Shown here: positions 56,504-64,000 of the stretch, piece by piece | How the letters are laid out: each line of letters starts with the position of its first letter | Numbering within the stretch: position 1 is the stretch's first letter | NCBI GenBank assembly: GCA_037447655.1 | Contig: JBBHKE010002380.1 | Span: 280,832-344,831, forward strand | Direction: 5' to 3' | DNA: 64,000 bases | Origin: Zygnema cylindricum | Lineage: Eukaryota; Streptophyta; Zygnematophyceae; Zygnematales; Zygnemataceae | Program-made: the position numbers and the translations under genes | Notes under the pieces: generated by a model | What the model saw: the letters and a program-made list of their open reading frames with translations, nothing else | The model's database searches: none | Told to the model about the DNA's origin: nothing

Positions 56504-57550
56504 TTCCCTCTTTGCTGACTATTTTCTTTCCTTGCTTTCTGAGGTATTTCAAATCCACTTGTTTTTGCAAATGAGGTAGAAAACAATTTCTTTTTAAACT
56601 GAGGGACATACAAAAGATCATAGAGAGTTCTAGGAACTGCCTGTCTTTCTATCTTACACATAAGGATGACAGTTCCTTAAGCTTTTGCTTCAACTGTGGC
56701 ACCACAAGCATAGTAGTTCTGCCTAGTTGGGATAGGTTCCATATCTATGAAAAAAGCCTTGTTCCAACACATATGAGAAGAGCTTCCAAAGTCCATGATC
56801 TATCTGTTGTCTTTGTCTCCCTCTATCATTTTTGCAAGAGCGAAGAACTCTTTGTTGTCAGTTTTTGGAAAACTGACAACATCTTGCACATTTCCCTTGT
56901 TGACCGAATCACGCTCCGGTGTGCCAACTGAAAACGCCTTAGTTTTGGAAGGAGCTGTCGATGGTGTAAAAGGTGACATTTGTGGTGTGTAGATCCCTCT
57001 CGGCTTCCATCCATTTCTGAACACACCTGTCTCACAAGCTTTGAGAAACTTAGAACACTGTTTGTACAGATGTCATTAATTGTAACAATAAACACACTTG
57101 TTATATGATTGATAACCCTGAGATCTGTTTCCTTGATACTGAGCATTAAAAGCTACAGAATACTTTCCTTGATTAAGAGCAATAACTATGGACTCTTCCT
57201 CTAGTACTAGTTCTATAGCTGTTGCTAGATTCCAGACTGACTTATCCAATTTTATCCAATTTTTTCAAATTTGCTGAGGCTCTTTTATATTCTTCAGAAA
57301 GACCTCGCATAAGAATCATAGCGTGATGATAAGGAGAGAATTTCCCCCCTGAACATGCATTCTCTGTCAATAAAAGTCGAAGTCCATTATAATATTCAGC
57401 CATGCTACCACCTGTATACCTATAGTCCCAAATGGTCCCAGCTATAATAATCTCAACTACATCAAAGAGTTTAACCGGAGTAAAATAAGACTCAACCAAA
57501 TCACACCAGTAAAGGTATTTCCTTCCATCAAAAATTGGTATCCGTGAGGG

Positions 57551-57563
57551 CGGGCCCATAACC
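57551..57563 (-). promoter_or_regulatory. Primer binding site of Cop-G unit 1
   Basis: GGTTATGGGCCCG on the minus strand, directly after the middle LTR. Unit 2 has a damaged version (AGTTACGGGCATG, about 62520-62532). Confidence 0.8.
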
Positions 57564-58446
57564 TTTTGTTTTGTGGATACTACACCAATTGAAGATGAAG
57601 ATGAGGCAGGAGCAGTCATCATAGAATTACTACAAGCAAATAGCTCTCACAGATGATCAGAAAAATAGACAACTTTGGAACACAGCCAAAGACATATTAC
57701 GCAACCAAATGGCCTACAGATCTGACACAATGAAGATAATACAAAGAGGAACACAAGTGCAAATTTACACAAAAATCTGCAAACAGATCTGAGAGAAACT
57801 CTCAGTCAAAATATATCAAAATGATAAAGCATAATATGATACAACAAGTTCCTAACTTCTGAAATGGTTAAGTCCTACTCTTATACCTAAAAGATCTATC
57901 CTTCTGAAAGCTAGCATCCACTCACTATCCTAATAAAGGTTAGAAGGGATATCAACCATGCATCAATAATATCTACCAGAGCTAAGGAGGATACCTGAAT
58001 ATGTCAAGGTATGTCATACAGAATGAATCTAAACTGAGTCCTAAATCAAACAAAACACGCCTATGTAAAAAACAGGGATATGTTATGTCACACTATACTG
58101 TACAAAACACGTGGGATAATGATAGACGTGGTCCCGGTTGATAAGCGTATGTCCGCAGCAAATCTTCGCCGTCCATCTTTGAGGAGTTTCATCCAAGATG
58201 AAACTTTGTGTGACACCTCGGTCTTTCGGTGAATCTGAGTCGTAAAACCAAGTCTTGCGAAGTGTCTCATTTCGGTTTTGATGACGCGTGAGCTGTTAAT
58301 GTGATACACAGTGTACTCTCTCAGTGTTTAGTGTCACACTAATTACAGTACATATTGAACCAGGCTTCCAAAAAATAGACTAGGTACTCAGAAGACACTC
58401 CCCTCACATAGGGGGCTTAGTGAGGAATTAAGATTTTAAAACAACA
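57564..58446 (-). mobile_element. Cop-G middle LTR
   Basis: 883 bp, shared by both units: 5' LTR of unit 1 and 3' LTR of unit 2. From about 58171 to its end it is nearly identical to the end of the terminal LTR (53228-53502), while its other part is clearly diverged. Confidence 0.9.
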
Positions 58447-61400
58447 CTCCCCTAAAGCTTTACTCTACTAGCCACTAAGACCACATACCTCTCTACATAA
58501 TTTTAATTTTGGTGCATGCAAGGGTTTTGTCATTATATCTGCCAGCATTTCCTCATCGAGTAAGTAGCTAAGCTTTAGAATTCTAGCCATCACCTTTTCT
58601 CTCACAAAGTGTAATTTATTATCAATATGCTTACTTTTGAAGTGATGACTTGGATTAGAAGCAATAGCAATTGCAGCTTGATTGTCACACCATAGGACTT
58701 GAGGACCTGACTTCATAAATTTCAGTTCTTGTAAAAGTGATTTTACCCAAAGAAGTTCTTAAACAAGTGAGTTGGCTGCCATATATTCAACTTCCATGGT
58801 TGATTGAGCAGTCACCTTTTGAAGCTTGCTGGTCCAGAAGCAAGTACCATCACCGATCTTCAAAATGAATCCACTGGTAGAGCGTTGGCTTTGCATGTCA
58901 ACATAACTCGCATTGCTTCAAGTGTTGATTTTCTCTTCACCTCCTCTGAGAGAAAGTCGGATATCCGTGTTCATGCAAGATATCTGAAAACTGGTTTGTT
59001 GCCTCCCAATATGATCATTTTGGGTTTTGAAGGCTTTGGCTCAGAGCTCAAACTGTCGCTGCAATGTCAAGACGCGTGCAGTCCATCAAATATATAAGAC
59101 TTCAACAACTTGTTTGTAGAGAATTGTGGACATAAACTCTGAGTCCCTTGGTTCAATGTTATCCTTGAATAGCATTCCTCCATCTGTCTCCTTTCCTTCC
59201 ACTTTTTTCCTGAACTCCATAGGGGTGGAACTCCCTTTTGCCTCTGCCATGCCAAATCTTTCAAGTACATTTCCAATGGCCTCTCTCTGAGTGAGATTTA
59301 TTACCTTTTGATTCCTATCTCTCTCTACCTGAATACCTAGGATATACTTCGCCTCGCCTAAATCCTTCATTTCAAACCTAGCATTCAGAGATTCTTTTAT
59401 CTTATTTATCTCATTTATAGACTTACTAATAAGCAGCAGGTCATCAACATACACTGCTACATAGATCACACCATCCATGATATAAACGGAGTGATTTGAG
59501 CTGATCCTTGTGAAACCGAGACTGGTAAGAAACTCATCTAATTTCAGACTCCACTGACATGGAGCCTGTTTTAATATATACAGTGATTTCATCACTTTAC
59601 AGACTAGATTTTATTTTCCTTTCTTTTTTTGCATACCCTTCAGGTAGTTTCATATAAATTACTTCCTCTAAATCTCCATGCAATAAAGCAATTTTAACAT
59701 TCATTTGATGCAGCTCCATATTCTCTATTGCGGCTAGGGACAACAAGACTCTAACAGTGGGAAACCTGACAACAAAAGAAAAGGTTTCCTTATAGTTTAT
59801 TCCTCCTTTTTGACTAAAGCCCTTTGCAACTAGATGAGCTTTATACCTTTCAATAGTGTTGTGTGGGTTGAGCTTCACTTTGAAGACCCACTTGCAGCCA
59901 ATGGCTTTCCGATCCGATGGAAGCTCCACAAGCTCCCACGTCTGAGCTTCCATAATCGACCTTATCTTATCATTTGCAGCTGCTAACCATTGATCCTTTT
60001 CAGGAACACAAAATGCTTCTTGAATGGTAAGAGGCTCCCCGGTGCTTGTAGAAAAATCATATTGAACTTGTTCTCCCCTCAAGCGAGAACTTTGTCTTCT
60101 TCCCCCTGGAAAATATGAGGCTGGAACTGTAAGATTGCGACTTGGATTCTACGGTCGAGAAAGATTAGTGTCAGTTGTTCTTTGCGGTTCAGTGGTTGAT
60201 GGTATTCCAGTATTTTACACTCCAGGAGAAGAAGAAGTAGAAGTTGTAGATGAATGAAACGGAATCTGATCCAAAATGACATATTCCTTCAGTTTTTCTT
60301 TCTTCTCACTTTCATCCATACTAAATACATCTATGGATTCACTCTCATCCTTCACTAAAATATTTCTAGCAATCTGGATGGTATGTTTTTGAGGACAATA
60401 AACCATGTTTTATATAGATTCATCATCATAACCCATGAAGATTCCAGGTTTGGACTTTGGACATAGTTTTCCGTTTGGTAAATTATCTAGTACAAAGAAT
60501 TTACTACCAAAAACTCGGAAGTGACTGACATCTGGTTTTCTACCTGTCCACACTTCATAAGGTGTCTTTCGTTGTATAGATCTAGTTTCTCATCTGTTCC
60601 TAATATATGTTGCAGTTTGATAAGCTTCAGCCCAAAACTTAGTATCTACTTTTTTATCAGCTATCATAGATTTAACACTCTCAGTTAGAGTTCTATTCAA
60701 CCTCTCTCAGACTCCATTCTGCTCAGAAGTATATGGAACAGTAAACTGATGAGAGATACCATTTTCTTTTAAATAAGCACCAAATTCATTTGAAGTATAT
60801 TCACCTCCATTATCAGATCTTAGAGTAAGAATTGATATGCCGTGAAGCTCTTCTGCCCAGATCCGAAAGTGTTGAAAGTGGGTGAAGACCTCTTTTTTCT
60901 CCTTCATGAATTAGATCCGGCTGAATCTGGAGATGTCGTCTATGGATGTAAACAAAGTATTTGCTCCCAGCCAGAGATGGTATTTTGGAGGGTCCCCACA
61001 CATCTGATGACTAAGCTCCAAGAGATTAGTTGCTCTAAAATCTGCGGTTTGAGGTAAGGGAAGTTTATGAAGCTTACCCAGAGCACAGCCATTACAAATA
61101 TTCGACTGTTGCTGACCAAGTTTAACTCCTTCTACCATATCATTCTTTACCATCTTTTCGAGTTTGTAGTTATGAATATGACCCAATCTCTTATGCCACA
61201 AAACATTATCAGATAAGACACAGGAGTTAGCAAAAGAAGTTCTATTCACCAAGTCCATCCGATAGAAGTTGTTATGGCCTCTAGTTCCCATTACAGCTAC
61301 CCTTCCCTCTTTGCTGACTATTTTCTTTCCTTGCTTCTAAAGTATTTCAAAGCCACTACTTTCTGCGATTCATGTAGAAAAAAAAAAAAAATTAAACTGA

Positions 61401-62532
61401 GAGACATACAACACATCATAGAGAGTTCTAGGGATTGCCTGTCAATCTATCTCACACATAAAGATGACAGTCACTTCGGCTTTTGGTTCAACTGTGGCAC
61501 CACAATTATAGTAGATCTGTCTAGTGGGGATGGGTTGCAGATCTATGAAAGAAGCCTTTTTCCACCACATATGAGAAGAGCTTCCAGGGTCCATGGTCCA
61601 TCCGTGGTCTTTGTCTCCCTCCATCAGTTTTGCAAGAGCGAAGAACTCTTTGTCGTCAGTTTTTGGAAAACTGACAACATCCGACGCATTTCCCTTGTTG
61701 ACCGACTCCGGCTCCGATGTGTCAGCTGAAAATGCCTCAATTTTGGAAGGGGGTGGTTGTGGTGTAAAAGGTGGCCTTTGTGGCGTGTAGATCCCTTTTG
61801 GTTTCCATCCATTTTTGAACACACCTACCTCACAGGCTTTGAGAAAGGTAAGACACTGTTTGTACAGATGTCCTTGACTTTAACAGTAGACACACTTGTT
61901 GTAAAATTGAAAACCTTGATAACCCTGAGATCTGTTTCCTTGATACTGTAAATTAAAAGCTACATAAGACTTTCCTGGATTAAGAGCTATAAGTGTTGAC
62001 TCTTCCTCTAGCACTAGTTCTATAGCTGTTGCTAGATTCCAGATTGATTTATCCAATTTTTTCAAATTTGCTGAGGCTCCTTTATATTCTTCATGAAGAC
62101 CTCGCATAAGAATCATAGCCTGATGGAAAGGGGAGAAGTTCCCCTTGAACATGCATACTCTGTTAATAAAAGCCGAAGTCCATTACAATATTCTGCCATA
62201 GTACCACCTGTATACCTATAGTCCCAAATGTTCTAGCTGTAATAATCTCAAATTGAGCATTAGCTTCCGCGTAGATAGTTTTCAATGAAGTCCAAATTTT
62301 TGACGCCTTTTTCATCTTAATATGTGACATAAGTAAATCCTCTAAAATCATTAACTTTAAGAGATGCAAAGCCTGCTGATTTTTCCCACCATAGGATGCA
62401 TCAGTTTCAGCAAGACTACCATCAACTACATCAAACAATTTAACTTGAGTAAAATAAAACTCAACCAAATAAGACCAACAAAGGTATTTCCTTCCATCAA
62501 AAACTAGTATCCGTCAGGGCATGCCCGTAACT
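58447..62532 (-). pseudogene. Cop-G unit 2 gag-pol (broken)
   Basis: Same order as unit 1. Gag (about 62530-61880) has a TAA near the start and a degraded primer site, but keeps the Gag core missing in unit 1 (L-A-E-T, M-K-K-A-S-K-I-W). Protease at 61822-61442 reads W-T-M-D-P-G, so the D-S-G triad is lost. Integrase is at 61291-60590 with W-H-K-R-L-G-H-I and S-D-N-G-G-E-Y. RT frames 60082-59597 and 59595-59086 are long, with Y-V-D-D near 59445. RNase H at 58716-58468 is identical in protein to unit 1. Stops and shifts between blocks prevent a complete product. Confidence 0.85.
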
Positions 62533-63415
62533 TGTTGTTATGTGGATACTACACCCACAGAAGATGAAGATGAGGCAGGAGTAGTCATCACATAATTAAA
62601 ACAAGCAAGAAGCTCTCAAAGATGATCAAAAAAACATAAAACTTTAGAGCACAGCCAAAGACAAATTAGCCAACCAAATGGCCTACAATTCTGACATAAT
62701 GCAGATAATACAAAGAGGAACACAAGTGTAGATTAACATAAAAATATGCAAACAGATCTGAAAGAAACTCGATGTCAAAGATAATAAAATGTTAAAGCAT
62801 AATTCGATACAACAAGTTACTAACTTCTGAGATGGTTAAGTCCTAGTCTTTTACCAAAATAATCCATCTTTTCTGAAGACTAGCAACCACTCAGTATTCT
62901 AATCAAGTTAAGAAGGCATATCAACCATACATCAATAATATCTACCAAAGCTAAGGAGGATATCTGAATACTTCAATGTATGTCATACAGAATGAACCTA
63001 AACTGAGTCTTTAATAAAACAAAACACGTCTATGTACAAAACACGAAAATATTATTTCACACTATACTGTACAAAAACACGTCCGATAATCATAGACGTG
63101 GTCTCGGCGAACCAACGTCCGTCGGCAGCAAATCCTCGCCATCCATTTTTGAGGAGTTTCATCCAAGATGAAACTTTCTCTGACGCCTCGGTCTTTCGGT
63201 GAATCTGAGTTGTAGAACCGAGTCTTGCGTACTGTCTCATTTCAGTTTGTTGACACGTGTCTTAATAATGTTATTCACAGTGTACTCTCTCACGGTTCAC
63301 TCTCACACTAATTTTGGTACATATTGAACCAGGCTTCCACAAAATAAACTATGTACTCAGAAAACACTCCCCTCACATATGGGGCTTAGTGAGGACTAAA
63401 GCTTTTAAAACAACA
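62533..63415 (-). mobile_element. Cop-G 5'-most LTR
   Basis: 883 bp, plus-strand view TGTTGTTATGTGG to TTAAAACAACA, followed by the CCATT duplication. Diverged from the other two Cop-G LTRs over its whole length, unlike the tract they share. Confidence 0.9.
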
Positions 63416-63420
63416 CCATT

Positions 63421-64000
63421 TCCCCAAAGAATTCGCAAATCCAAAGAAGCTTATCTAGATAGTGCCGACTCCAAGTTGATACAAACCCAAATGATTGACA
63501 CCTGGACAATCAAAACCCTAATACAGTTTCACCCTTGTGAAAGAAGACTTTGTAAGGCTAAGTTCCCCCACAGAATGCAAAGTTACAATATGAGTTTTGG
63601 ATAACATTCCCCACTTTGACTTTCCCTTAGAAATACAACCACCTTGGCAAGCTTAGACTCTGACCGACTACATCCGTGTGTAGCTTAGACTCCCTTGAGT
63701 CGGCAGCAAAAAGAATCACTAAAAATGGTCAACTAAATGAGTTGATATTTAATGGCAAAGTCTACCGATTTATACATATGTTCTTAGGAAGAGAGGTGGC
63801 TACCTACCAAAACATTCTAAGTCCTAAAACCCCTCTCTAGCCCCCTAATACTGAGGTACGAATTAATGATATGATTGTACTGTAGAAGAAAGTACAGGTG
63901 ACGGAGTACTTTTTGTACGGTCCTTGTACAGCATCGCCATAATGTGACATTTGTCATATTCGGACTTGTCATCTTGCGTTCCAGAGATCCCGCAATCCTC
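63421..64000 (-). mobile_element. Minus-strand Cop-C LTR, continuing from 46648 and off the window
   Basis: Begins TCCCCAAAGAATTCGC, matching the position after the Cop-G target in other Cop-C LTRs (compare 10712). It includes the CTTATCTAGATAGTGCCG block and the GTAC block near 63908-63935. The window ends before its head. Confidence 0.8.

Larger units (their letters stand above)
53503..57622 (-). pseudogene. Cop-G unit 1 gag-pol (broken)
   Basis: Gag ATG at 57622, 59 bp inside the LTR (M-M-T-A-P-A-S-S-S-S-S), read through the primer site as K-V-M-G-P-P-S-R-I-P; an in-frame deletion removes part of the Gag core (V-E-I-I-I-A-G-T-I-W-D-Y). The knuckle region is around 57060. Protease and leader of integrase lie at 57024-56473; the Gly-Asp-rich active site is damaged (M-D-F-G). 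Integrase spans 56302-55576 with W-H-K-R-M-G-H-V, S-D-N-G-G-E-F and Q-N-G-V-S-E-R. RT spans about 55060-54110 with Y-V-D-D near 54500. RNase H (53772-53524) has C-D-N-Q-A-A-I-A-I-A and L-A-D-I-M-T-K. A 26-bp tandem duplication lies at about 55725-55765. A 163-bp extra segment sits at 56341-56503. Confidence 0.85.
46669..63415 (-). mobile_element. Cop-G tandem array: three LTRs, two internal regions
   Basis: Minus-strand arrangement LTR (62533-63415), internal 2, LTR (57564-58446), internal 1, LTR (46669-53502, interrupted by Cop-F). The intact LTRs are both 883 bp and the split one joins to about 882 bp. The whole array is flanked by CCATT (46664-46668 and 63416-63420). The middle LTR has a primer site on one side (57551-57563) and a polypurine tract on the other (58447 onwards), so it serves both units. 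Neither unit is functional. Confidence 0.9.

Noticed and set aside
53524-58716. Identical 82-residue proteins at 53524-53772 and 58468-58716 as a conserved gene pair
   Set aside because: Both are the RNase H end of the two Cop-G units, identical because of the shared conversion tract.

Overview
This window is eukaryotic and consists almost entirely of repeats. I see no host gene, rRNA, functional tRNA gene, operon or CRISPR array. It holds nested Ty1/copia LTR retrotransposons (order Gag, protease, integrase, RT, RNase H), a few small DNA transposons (MITEs), fragments of one other LTR-retroelement, and simple repeats. The host cannot be named from this stretch. The copia primer sites read GGTTATGGGCCC, complementary to the anticodon region of initiator tRNA-Met, as in Drosophila copia, rather than the tRNA 3' end typical of plant copia elements. 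The LTRs carry CACGTG and GTAC boxes. An invertebrate, alga, fungus or early plant all remain possible. Names Cop-A to Cop-G are labels used only here.

Layout. 1-4974: non-coding DNA with three MITEs (328-1036, 2230-2769, 3468-4464) and an (AT)n tract. 4975-12537: LTR fragments, a Cop-D element with gag and a charged tail but no pol, and a solo Cop-C LTR inside a Cop-D LTR. 12538-15167: an RT-RNase H remnant with its 3' LTR. 15168-17840: a broken minus-strand gag split by a 1.5 kb insertion. 17841-24528: a Cop-C LTR split by Cop-A, a nearly intact copia element (18018-23511; 685-bp LTRs; target duplication TATAT). 24529-32557: non-copia Gag and LTR fragments mixed with Cop-C RT remnants and LTRs. 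32558-46511: a minus-strand Cop-C LTR split twice, by Cop-E (33412-40242, itself carrying a MITE) and by Cop-B (40915-45283). 46512-64000: LTR fragments split by a tandem Cop-G array (46669-63415, three LTRs and two internal regions) that is itself split by Cop-F (47091-53037).

The most interesting object is Cop-B, a very young gag-only element. Its two 1,194-bp LTRs differ at one base that I could find. One 660-codon frame starts inside the LTR and ends 10 bp before the polypurine tract. It contains full Gag and then a charged tail stitched from pol scraps. It has no RT or integrase, so it was presumably moved in trans, most simply by intact relatives in the Cop-C LTR family. In at least five lineages gag starts inside the 5' LTR and is translated through the primer binding site, giving the peptide V-M-G. 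The Cop-G tandem array is bounded by a single 5-bp duplication and carries a sharply bounded near-identical tract shared by its two units, which looks like gene conversion.

Boundaries were placed by eye from repeated ends, primer sites, polypurine tracts and target duplications. Identity statements come from reading copies side by side, not from computed alignments.
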